DNA of 64,000 nucleotides from Bog-756 sp963841885 (lineage in GTDB: Bacteria; Actinomycetota; Acidimicrobiia; Acidimicrobiales; RAAP-2), in NCBI GenBank assembly GCA_963841885.1, contig CAWJEK010000019.1, positions 1 through 64,000 of the forward strand, given 5' to 3'. The notes under the pieces were generated by a model, which ran no database searches, was not told the origin of the DNA, and was given only the letters and a program-made list of their open reading frames with translations. This document shows, in pieces, positions 1 to 6,923 of this stretch. The translations under genes and the position numbers were made by a program. Position 1 is the first letter of the stretch. Each line of letters opens with the position of its first letter.

Positions 1-35
1 CCCAAAACCCCAAAACCCCAAAACCCCAAAACCCC
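1..35. repeat. Ciliate macronuclear telomere, left end (C4A4 repeats)
   Basis: The window opens with ccc followed by four perfect aaaacccc units. C4A4 on the 5' strand is the telomere sequence of spirotrich and euplotid ciliates such as Euplotes, Oxytricha and Stylonychia. Sequence directly inside it is AT-rich and non-bacterial, and 71 bases separate it from the first ATG of the gene. The tract is 35 bases, slightly longer than the 28-base duplex telomere of Euplotes and the 20-base duplex of Oxytricha. It may therefore include part of the overhang strand. Confidence 0.95.
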
Positions 36-106
36 ATGGTATTTTTCATTAGTAACTTTTTAGTATAACCTCATTAATTAATAAATTATTATTATTATTA
101 CTTTAA

Positions 107-2407
107 ATGAACCAAGGAGTATTTCAGAATGGGACTATTGTGGAAGTTCTTACACCACAAGGTAATTTTTGCTGATGGAGATATTTAGGAAGTGGCTCTT
201 TGAAGTTTGCTAAAACATCAGGAACTGTTACAAAAACTTATGACAAACAAGTAAAAGGATATATTTATTGTCTGGACACAAACAGCAATAGCAAACTTAT
301 ATTCCCAAAAGATGAAAAAGCTTCCTTATCTTTATTTCATCAGTATCTCGTGCTACAAATATTTTTACTTAAAGGAAAGGCTTTTACCCTCGAACTCGGA
401 ATCTCAGATAGTGGAAAAGTATTATTCACTGTTTTTTCTTCATAAAATTAATAGAAAAGGAGAAGACCAATTTTTACTAGCGGACTAAGGAGTTGGTAAT
501 TAATCAATTGCATGTGAGAATTCCATTTCAATTCGTACTTAGGAATTCCTGGCTCAATCTGGCTATTGATGCAGCAAGCTTTTGCAGCCATTGTTTCAAA
601 TCAAGCACATTTCGATCAATTGATACAATTACTGTTAATGCTTTTTGCAAAATCAGACGAATTTTTACAACCAAAAATCAAATTCCTTCTATAACAGAAG
701 AAGGCGAGGGGAGTGGGCCTATTGAAGTTTTACCCAAATCAGTTGAATTTCCTGTTGGAATAAGTTTTTCAAATCAGGTTTTTTCAGCTGATAAAATTGG
801 AATTGATAATTCTGGAGAAACATCCATCGGGATATCTCCTTTACAAATGCTAGTGGAAGGTACTAAAGCACCAAAGACAATTCAAATTGCTTTTGGAAGC
901 CATTTGCCAAAACAGGCCAAGCAATCAGGACGACAATTAGAAAATAGCGAAAAAAAGAAAAAACAGGTAATATGGTTGAAACTACAATCAGAAATGGGAC
1001 ATTAGAAGAAAATGCCAATGAAATATTCAAGAGCCAAAACGCCAGCTCAGGAAGAACAACTAAATCAAAAAATTTAAGTCAGCAGGCTAAGATGACCGCG
1101 AAAAAGGTTCCACGGGATCCGGCTAAAAAGTCGCATGATTCAAAATTTTCATACAATACTCTTGAATTTCAGTGTCCAAACGATGAATCTAGCATTTGTC
1201 AAATTGGCACTCCAATAAAAAAAATAAGAGATATCTCTGAACCACCTAAAGAAAAGTCAAATGTAAAAAAACAGATAAGAAAAGGGTCGCCTTTTAGAGG
1301 AAACAGGACCTAATAGAAAACTTAAAGACAAAGGTAATCAATATTTAAAGGTACCTGGGATCGAACTAAAAAATCAAGCGACTGAATCGCTAAAGAAACA
1401 ACAAAAATTAGACAAATCAAGTGGATCAATAAAAGGAGAAGGGAAGAATGAAAATTTGATGAGAAAAAGTGGAAGTGTAAAAGAAATCAATAACAATCCT
1501 AATGCAAAAGTTGATCATCCAATGAAAGAAAAAAAAGGTGGGTACAAAAAGAAAGGGCGATGGAAAGAAAGTGTTAAATAATAAAAAAACAAGTGCAAAT
1601 ATAAAGAAGGAAAAAATTAGCTCTACAACGGAGAAAAAGCAGGAAGTAACTAGCCCAGGAAAGCAAAGTGAACAAACTCCAGGATCCAAATTACTGGAAG
1701 AAACATGTGGTGGGGTCCAATTCAATAGTTTTAAAATGAATGAGTGGACACATGTGGAAGAAAAAGAGAAAGATTCAGAAATAGAAGAAATAATAGAAGC
1801 CGATGAAAGGCAGAGTACAATATCACATCATGAATGTGCACCATACGTCGATAATTCACCATTGTAATATTAAAAAAACCAACATTAATATAGAATTGTC
1901 AATGCTATTTATGAAGAAAACAAAGAAGACATGCAAAAAATAATTTTTAAACAACAGAACTCTTGGATTGACAAAAAAGATGATGTAGCAATTGTAACAA
2001 ATAAAGACGTTCAAAAGCTTGATCAATTAAATCTAGAACAAGATGATGTTAATAATAGTGAAGAGGACAAAATAGAATTTGTAGGTGGAAAAGGAGCACA
2101 AAGCGCTTTAGAATATTCTGGTATGCAAATTTTTGGAAAAGCAAATGATGACATGGAAAGACCTTTTTCTCCTCCTTTTGCAAACCTAGCAAATAATCAA
2201 AAGCTTCAAAGCGGAATAAATATAAAAGAAAATGGATCAACTGGAAGAGTAGAAAATGCTATATTAGAAGACAGCCTCGAAGGTTTAAGTAAAAATAAAA
2301 ACAACCTTGCAACTCTTCAAAAAGAGGACGATAAAGTTTCTGTGGTTTATGATCCAATACTAAAATGCTATTATGATCCTAAGGCAAATGAATATTATCA
2401 AGTTTAA
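107..2407 (+). CDS. CFAP20DC: CFA20 (DUF667)-domain ciliary protein, CFAP20DC-like; ciliate gene with recoded TGA, frame changes and an intron
   Basis: This is the only gene on the nanochromosome. The N-terminal ~200 residues match the CFA20 domain of cilium-associated proteins: FQNGTIVEVL, CWRYLGSGS, YDKQVKGYIYCL, FHQYLVLQIF, QLHVRIPF, WLNLAID, TFRSIDTITV and CKIRRIFTTK. An IAFGS segment and an acidic C-terminus ending YDPILKCYYDPKANEYYQV also fit CFAP20DC as I remember it. TGA at 173-175 falls inside the conserved CCWRYLG stretch and must be sense, probably Cys as in euplotids. No single frame is open. Frame changes are needed between 419 and 499 (two +1 shifts at TCA-TAA 443 and GAC-TAA 486, or a short intron 419-454 plus a +2 shift at TAA 497), between 949 and 1077, at ACC-TAA 1311 (+1) and at the classic AAA-TAA 1579 (+1). 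A 30-base intron lies at 1864-1893. Termination is TAA 2405-2407, 52 bases before the telomere. The exact protein through 419-499 and 949-1077 is uncertain. Confidence 0.75.
1864..1893 (+). other. Putative 30-base spliceosomal intron in the ciliate gene
   Basis: The segment begins GTAATATT, ends TAATATAG and is almost entirely A/T. It contains three TAA stops in the incoming frame. Removing exactly 30 bases keeps the frame and joins the preceding SP residues to LIVNAIYEENKEDMQKII, which looks like continuous coding sequence. Very short introns are common in Euplotes. The alternative, a +1 shift at TAA 1865 followed by a +2 shift at AAA-TAA 1941, needs two events and gives a poorer peptide. 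Confidence 0.65.
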
Positions 2408-2459
2408 ATAACTTATTATTTCTTAGTAATTCACGATAATTTTTATAAAAAAATATATC

Positions 2460-2487
2460 GGGGTTTTGGGGTTTTGGGGTTTTGGGG
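2460..2487. repeat. Ciliate macronuclear telomere, right end, 28 bases (G4T4)
   Basis: GGGG followed by three TTTTGGGG units makes exactly 28 bases. This equals the known duplex length of Euplotes macronuclear telomeres; Oxytricha and Stylonychia have 20. Together with the left telomere it shows that the ciliate molecule is complete from end to end, about 2.49 kb with one gene. The GC-rich bacterial sequence starts at the very next base. Confidence 0.95.
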
Positions 2488-2488
2488 A
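2487..2488. other. Chimeric junction between ciliate nanochromosome and bacterial contig
   Basis: Base composition, codon use and gene type change abruptly here, from an AT-rich ciliate telomere to roughly 70% GC actinobacterial sequence. There is no target-site duplication, transposase, integrase or att-like sequence. A bacterial gene on the minus strand is cut by the joint and then reads into the telomere repeat as meaningless Pro/Asn/Lys/Thr codons. The clean end at a blunt 28-base telomere fits in vitro ligation of an end-repaired nanochromosome, or an assembly join. Confidence 0.9.
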
Positions 2489-2952
2489 ACTCCCTGCATA
2501 TGGAGGGATTCCGGTGAGTACTGCGATCCGATCACCCGGATGGCGGCCCCGGCTCCCGTCAGGAGCAGGCCCCGCCGTGCCACGAATGCGGCCAGGATCG
2601 TGTCCCCCAACCGGGGGGTGGTCGCCATCAGCTGCCGGAGCCGCTCGCGGGGGACCACGACCACCTCCCCGGGAGTGACGACCCGGGCCGACACGAAGAC
2701 CCGGAGGCCGCTCAACATGTTCAGCTCCCCGAGGAAGCGACCCGGGCCGTGGTGGGCGACGACCTGCTCGTCGCCGTCCACGGCGACCACGATGTCGACC
2801 GCCGCGTCGACCAGGACGAAGAAGTCGTAGGTGACGTCCCCCTCGCGGAAGAGGTACTCCCCCTCCTCGACCTGACGTCGGACCCCCAGGTCGGCGACCC
2901 GTGCCATGTCGGCGGCGTCCAGAATCGGCGCGGCTACCTCGTCGTCGGCCAT
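2488..2952 (-). CDS. Cyclic-nucleotide-binding domain protein, probably the N-terminus of a cNMP/thioredoxin-reductase-like fusion (3' end cut by junction)
   Basis: The visible 155 codons begin at an ATG reading MADDEVAAPILDAADMARV. They contain a cNMP-binding fold (EEGEYLFREGDVTYDFFVLV, GPGRFLGELNMLSG, VVVVPRERLRQLM). The end reads LAAFVARRGLLL, then RVIGSQYSPESL. This linker is typical of proteins where a CAP-type sensor domain precedes a thioredoxin-disulfide-reductase-like FAD oxidoreductase, so a large C-terminal part is missing. Residues past base 2488 would come from the telomere and are not real. It is divergent from the UBP zinc-finger gene, with 120 bases between them. The fusion assignment is inferred from the linker alone. 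Confidence 0.75.
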
Positions 2953-3072
2953 GACACGGCCCTCCGTCTCGCTCCGAGCCCGCACCGGTGTCGGCCACGG
3001 GTTGTGCCCTGCACCGTATTCGCCCCGATCCCGGCCTGCTTCGCCGGCGGTCGGGTGGGTAATATTCGCTCC

Positions 3073-3417
3073 ATGGCCGACCCGATGATCGATCCGGAGG
3101 CGCTCCCCAGTGGCGACGGGTGCGTGGAGTGCCTCGAAGGGGAGGGGTGGTGGTTCCACCTGCGGCGCTGTGCGGCCTGTGGCCACATCGGATGCTGTGA
3201 CTCATCACCCAGCCAGCACGCGAGTTCGCACGCCCGGTCGACCGGCCACTGGGTCATCACCAGTTTCGAACCGGGCGAGGACTGGTTCTACGACTACCGG
3301 TCCGACCGGGCGGTCGAAGGCGCACCACTGCCTCCGCCCGAACACCATCCGCTCAGCCAACCCACGCCGGGCCCGGCGGGCCGGGTTCCCGAGGACTGGG
3401 ACCAGCACCTGCACTGA
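3073..3417 (+). CDS. UBP-type zinc finger domain protein
   Basis: A 114-residue protein starting MADPMIDPEALP. It carries the ZnF-UBP pattern: GCVECL near the N-terminus, then RRCAACGHIGCCD followed by several His residues (QHASSHARSTGHWVITSF) and EDWFYDY. In eukaryotes this finger binds the C-terminus of free ubiquitin. In actinobacteria it is a common small stand-alone protein of unknown role. The ATG at 3073 is the first start that leaves only the domain; a longer in-frame extension upstream overlaps the neighbouring gene antisense and was rejected. Confidence 0.85.
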   Translation: MADPMIDPEALPSGDGCVECLEGEGWWFHLRRCAACGHIGCCDSSPSQHASSHARSTGHWVITSFEPGEDWFYDYRSDRAVEGAPLPPPEHHPLSQPTPGPAGRVPEDWDQHLH

Positions 3418-3613
3418 CGCCGGGCGTCGATCCCCCGGTGGACGCCGCGGGCGTCCTTGCCTGCCCGACGGGCCGCTCTCACCCGGGGGCGTGCCACGCC
3501 CTCTCTCCAGGCGGAGGGTCTACGTGAGCAACGAATCACCCTTGGCGGAGGGTTCGACATGAGGGAACGGGCCCGGCTGCCTTCCGACGCCGGGTTGCGC
3601 TACGAATGGGGAG

Positions 3614-3970
3614 ATGGAGGAACCGACCGCCCGTTCGGCGATCGAGGCCGAGCAGGTGGCGGCCAGCGAACGGGTGCACGCGTTGACGACCGAACTCGCC
3701 GGACTCGCCGGCGATGCCGAGGACGCCAACGGCGACGACGAGCACGACCCGGAAGGGTCGACACTGGCCTACGAGCGGGCCCGGGTGGCAGCCCTCCTGG
3801 CCGATGCGGAGTCGAATCTGAGGGATCTCGACCGGGCCCGGGCGAAGCTGGCGGACGGGACCTACGCGGTCTGCGAAGTCTGTGGACGCAACATTCCGCG
3901 GGACCGTCTCCAGGCGCTGCCCGGCACCCGGACCTGCATCGACTGCGCGGTGGCGCCGCGGTCGGGCTGA
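3614..3970 (+). CDS. DksA/TraR-family C4 zinc-finger protein
   Basis: A 118-residue protein with an acidic, helical N-terminal half (a probable coiled coil, residues ~1-75) and a C-terminal C4 finger of the form CEVCGR...TCIDC. The motif AKLADGTYAVCEVCG is the signature of DksA/TraR-like regulators, which insert a coiled coil into the secondary channel of RNA polymerase. Members this short in actinobacteria are usually called TraR/DksA C4-type proteins without a defined target. It stands alone on the plus strand between the UBP-finger gene and the convergent DUF427 gene. Confidence 0.88.
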   Translation: MEEPTARSAIEAEQVAASERVHALTTELAGLAGDAEDANGDDEHDPEGSTLAYERARVAALLADAESNLRDLDRARAKLADGTYAVCEVCGRNIPRDRLQALPGTRTCIDCAVAPRSG

Positions 3971-4031
3971 CGACGACCGTAGGCACGACGGATCCCGCAC
4001 GCCGAGGGGGCTGCGGCCCCGCCGTCCGGGG

Positions 4032-4796
4032 TCAGGAGAAGTGCGTGTCCGGCCGTTCGACCCGGACGCCGTCGACGGTGACGTCGACCTTCTCGTTGTA
4101 GAAGCTCACCAGGCCGGCGATCGGCAGCAATTGCCGGGTCGGGAAGTCATAGGCCCACGCCAGATCGGGGACCACCCGACCCCCGACGGCAACCGACCAG
4201 TAGGCACTCGTCGTGCCCTTGTACGGACAGGACGTGACCGTGTCGCTCGGGCGGAGGTGCTCGAAGTGCACGTCCAGGCGGTCGAAGTAGAACCTGGTCG
4301 GCAGTCCGGTCTCGAAGACGGTGACGGTTCGGGACGACTCGGCGAGGACCAGCCCCTCCAGTTCGATGACCACCCGACGGTCCGATCGCAGGGCGTCCAC
4401 CCGGGTGTAGGGATCCCGGGGGTGGACGAACACCTCCTCGTCCTCCTCGAACCAGCTGTCCAGTGCCGACCAGTCGAAGCGGACGGTCCCGGTGATCCCT
4501 TCCACGTCCGACGCGACGTAGTGATGGGCGACACCCCGGCGGTCCTCCCCTCCGGTCCGCACACCGAGGCGCCGGGCGGTCCCCCGACGCAGATGTTCCT
4601 CCCGCTCCTCGTCGATCAGGATCTCGGGATCGATGTCGTCGTACGGGATGTAGTACTGCGGGTAGTGGGGCCACTCCCACACGTAGAGGACACGTCTCGA
4701 GTCGATGACCACCGATCCGTCGAGGGTGGCGCGGATCCGCCTCGGAACGGGCTCGACGTGGTTCACGGTGACGATCGCCTGCGGGTAGTCGCTCAC
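4032..4796 (-). CDS. DUF427 domain-containing protein (two tandem domains)
   Basis: A 254-residue protein. Two DUF427 copies are visible: the first around residues 15-100 (RIRATLDGSVVIDSRRVLYVWEWP, YYIPYDDIDPEIL), the second around 140-250 (RVVIELEGLVLAESSRTVTVFETG, TRFYFDRLDVHFEHLRPSDT, CPYKGTTSAYWSV, AWAYDFPTRQLLPIAGLVSFYNE). The function of the family is not established. The GTG start at 4796 is preceded by GGGAGGAGGCAC, a strong ribosome site, which excludes a longer in-frame extension. The gene is divergent from the acyl-CoA dehydrogenase. Confidence 0.9.
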   Translation of the reverse strand: MSDYPQAIVTVNHVEPVPRRIRATLDGSVVIDSRRVLYVWEWPHYPQYYIPYDDIDPEILIDEEREEHLRRGTARRLGVRTGGEDRRGVAHHYVASDVEGITGTVRFDWSALDSWFEEDEEVFVHPRDPYTRVDALRSDRRVVIELEGLVLAESSRTVTVFETGLPTRFYFDRLDVHFEHLRPSDTVTSCPYKGTTSAYWSVAVGGRVVPDLAWAYDFPTRQLLPIAGLVSFYNEKVDVTVDGVRVERPDTHFS

Positions 4797-5099
4797 GTGC
4801 CTCCTCCCGGGGACCGGTCTCCCTCCAGAGTGTAGGGGCCCGCGTCGCCACACGGACCCCACGGCCACCCGTCCCGGCCGGCTCCGGCCCCCACCGCCGG
4901 GCCGTCACGTATGACGACATGCGGTGCAAGGACCCGGCCCCGGCCGGGTGAAACGACGAGGGATCACGGCCGGGACCGAGGTCACCGGGGCTCGCTAGCA
5001 TCTGCCCGGATGAACGCTACGGGCGGCGGCCTTCCAACACGGATGTCGAAGGGTGCGGGAGCGTGACCGGTGAGGCCGGCCGTCCGGATCGGGGCGCAG
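4797..5099. other. Intergenic region between divergent genes, no gene seen
   Basis: About 300 bases separate the DUF427 gene (minus) from the acyl-CoA dehydrogenase (plus). It holds the strong ribosome site for DUF427 at its left edge. I see no conserved short ORF, tRNA or clear inverted repeat. It presumably carries two divergent promoters, but no convincing -10/-35 pair can be read. Confidence 0.5.
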
Positions 5100-6332
5100 A
5101 TGGATTTTGACGACACGCCCGAGGAAGCAGCCGTCCGGTCATCGGTGCGCGCCTGGCTCGAGGCCAACGCCACCCGACGGGAAGAGGGGACGGTGGCGCA
5201 GCGCCGCTGGCGTGACCCGTCACCCGAAGCCCAGCTCGCCCACGTGCGGGCCTGTCAGGCGTGGCAGGCGAAGCTGTTCGACGGGGGTTGGGCCGGCGTC
5301 ACCTGGCCCGCCGGGTACGGCGGCCGGAGCGGCACGGCGGTCGAACAGGCGGTCGTCAACCAGGAGATGGCCCGGTTCGACGTCGGCGGCGGAGCCCTGT
5401 CAGTGGGGATCGGGATGGTCGGCCCGACGCTGCTGGCCTGGGGCACCGACGAGCAGAAGGCCGGGCATCTGCGGGCCATCCTGCGCGGTGACGAGGTCTG
5501 GTGCCAGCTGTTCAGCGAGCCCGGAGCCGGCTCGGACCTCGCCGGTCTCTCGACCCGGGCCGAACTCGACGGCGATACGTGGGTCGTGAACGGGCAGAAG
5601 GTGTGGACGTCGCTCGCCCACCACAGCGACTGGGCCATCCTCCTGGCCCGGACCGACCCCGACGTCCCCAAGCACCAGGGCATCACCTTCTTCCTGGTCG
5701 ACATGACCAGTCCCGGCGTCGACATCCGCCCACTCCGCCAGATCGACGGGGTCGCCCACTTCAACGAGGTGTTCCTCACCGATGTCCGGATCCCCTCGAA
5801 CCAGGTCGTCGGGCCGGTCCACGGGGGATGGCGGGTCGCCCACACCACCCTGTCGAGCGAGCGTGCCCTGATCGGCGGAGGGGCGGGCGTCCGCTTCGAG
5901 GACCTCCGCGACCTCGCCCGGTCCACCGGCCGTTCGGCGGACCCCGTATTCCGCCAGGCTCTGGCCCTGGCCTACACCCGGTTCGAACTCCTGCGCTTCC
6001 TCGGTCTCCGGGTCCAGACGGCCCTGAGCCACGGTGTCCCACCGGGATCCGAGGCCTCGGTCATGAAGCTCGCGTACTCGGAGCACACCGCCGACCTGGC
6101 CGACCTCGCCCTGCGGCTCGAGGGCGCCTCGGGGATGCTCGGGACCGACGCCGCTCCCGACGGCGGATTCTGGCAGCAGCACTTCCTCTCCCAGTGGACC
6201 GTCCGCATCGGTGGCGGCACGGATCAGGTGCAGCGGAACATCATCGGCGAGCGCGTGCTCGGCCTGCCCCGGGAGCCCGATCCCGGTCGCTCCGAGCCGT
6301 TCCGACGATCATCCGTGGCACCGGTCCCGTGA
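5100..6332 (+). CDS. Acyl-CoA dehydrogenase
   Basis: A 410-residue FAD flavoenzyme that would introduce the alpha,beta double bond of acyl-CoA substrates. Family motifs occur in order: FDDTPEEAAVRSSVRAWLE (N-terminal helical domain), GWAGVTWPAGYGGRSG, WCQLFSEPGAGSDLAGLSTRA (FAD/substrate loop), WVVNGQKVWTS, VFLTDVRIP, and the C-terminal GGGTDQVQRNIIGERVLGLPRE. Length is normal for the family. The start at 5100 gives MDFDDTPEE, the usual beginning. The downstream convergent operon encodes a CoA ligase, which suits fatty-acid, steroid or aromatic side-chain breakdown. The substrate cannot be told. Confidence 0.95.
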   Translation: MDFDDTPEEAAVRSSVRAWLEANATRREEGTVAQRRWRDPSPEAQLAHVRACQAWQAKLFDGGWAGVTWPAGYGGRSGTAVEQAVVNQEMARFDVGGGALSVGIGMVGPTLLAWGTDEQKAGHLRAILRGDEVWCQLFSEPGAGSDLAGLSTRAELDGDTWVVNGQKVWTSLAHHSDWAILLARTDPDVPKHQGITFFLVDMTSPGVDIRPLRQIDGVAHFNEVFLTDVRIPSNQVVGPVHGGWRVAHTTLSSERALIGGGAGVRFEDLRDLARSTGRSADPVFRQALALAYTRFELLRFLGLRVQTALSHGVPPGSEASVMKLAYSEHTADLADLALRLEGASGMLGTDAAPDGGFWQQHFLSQWTVRIGGGTDQVQRNIIGERVLGLPREPDPGRSEPFRRSSVAPVP

Positions 6333-6338
6333 TCCAGG

Positions 6339-6364
6339 GAACCGGGCCCCGCCCGGCCCGGTTC
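6339..6364. terminator. Hairpin between convergent genes, probable bidirectional terminator
   Basis: A perfect 10-base inverted repeat (gaaccgggcc / ggcccggttc, loop ccgccc) lies directly between the acyl-CoA dehydrogenase stop and the end of the convergent SRPBCC gene, whose stop codon overlaps the right arm. There is no clear U-tract, which is common for GC-rich actinobacterial terminators. Confidence 0.55.
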
Positions 6365-6923
6365 AGGCCGGGTCGGATCCCGACGCGTGCAACTCCGCCA
6401 GGGCCCGCACGAGGGAGGCCTCGATGAGCTTGTCGTTGCCCCTGGAGATGGAATCGTGCACCCGGCGCTCGAGAAGGCGACGCATCACCGGGTTGAAGAC
6501 CTCGTAGGTCTCCCGGAAGTGGACCCGGGTGCGCCCCCCGCCCAGGTCCTCCAGTCGGGTCCCCCCCGAGGCCCGCGACCAGAGAGGCTTGCCCACCGCG
6601 TCGTACCGCCAGGACACCGGACGCCGGGCCTCGGTGATCCACTCCCACGACTGGGCCCGGCCCCCGGACAGCAGGTACCGGGGAACGGGAAAGGTGCAGT
6701 GGCGGACCAGACCGTTCCCGTCCTCGTCGCCGGGGTGGAAGACCTCGATCTCGACCGTGTCCGAGGTGAATCCGGCGCGCATCCGCTGCCACCGGATGTC
6801 CCAGACCTCCTCGGGCGTGCCGTCGACCACGAAGTCGAAGGTGTGTTCCTGCACGATCCTGGCTCCCCTCTCTCCTACGCCGGTCCGTCCGGCCCGCTCT
6901 TCACCGACCGGCTCCTCCGTCAC
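6363..6923 (-). CDS. SRPBCC-superfamily protein (START/polyketide-cyclase-like lipid-binding fold)
   Basis: Up to 186 residues. The recognisable domain begins at VQEHTFDFVVDGTPEEVWD, the usual first strand and helix of SRPBCC ligand-binding proteins. It continues through GLVRHCTFPVPRYLL, SWEWITEARRPVSWRYD and TRVHFRETYEVF and ends in a long C-terminal helix (RVHDSISRGNDKLIEASLVRAL). The chosen GTG overlaps the end of the upstream CoA ligase by 23 bases, implying translational coupling. A GTG at 6854, right before VQEHTF and with a GGAG-rich leader, is an equally good start. It probably binds a hydrophobic ligand; the exact role is unknown. Confidence 0.8.
   Translation of the reverse strand: MTEEPVGEERAGRTGVGERGARIVQEHTFDFVVDGTPEEVWDIRWQRMRAGFTSDTVEIEVFHPGDEDGNGLVRHCTFPVPRYLLSGGRAQSWEWITEARRPVSWRYDAVGKPLWSRASGGTRLEDLGGGRTRVHFRETYEVFNPVMRRLLERRVHDSISRGNDKLIEASLVRALAELHASGSDPA

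Noticed and set aside
107..2407. Oxytricha/Stylonychia-type code (TAA and TAG as Gln)
   Set aside because: The conserved stretch contains TGA, which is the only stop in that code, and reading TAA/TAG as Gln does not restore the CFA20 homology because the frame itself changes.
1..2487. Natural insertion of a ciliate chromosome into a bacterial genome
   Set aside because: No integration machinery, target duplication or decay at the telomere is seen, and the left telomere lies at the window edge. A ligation or assembly chimera explains the data more simply.
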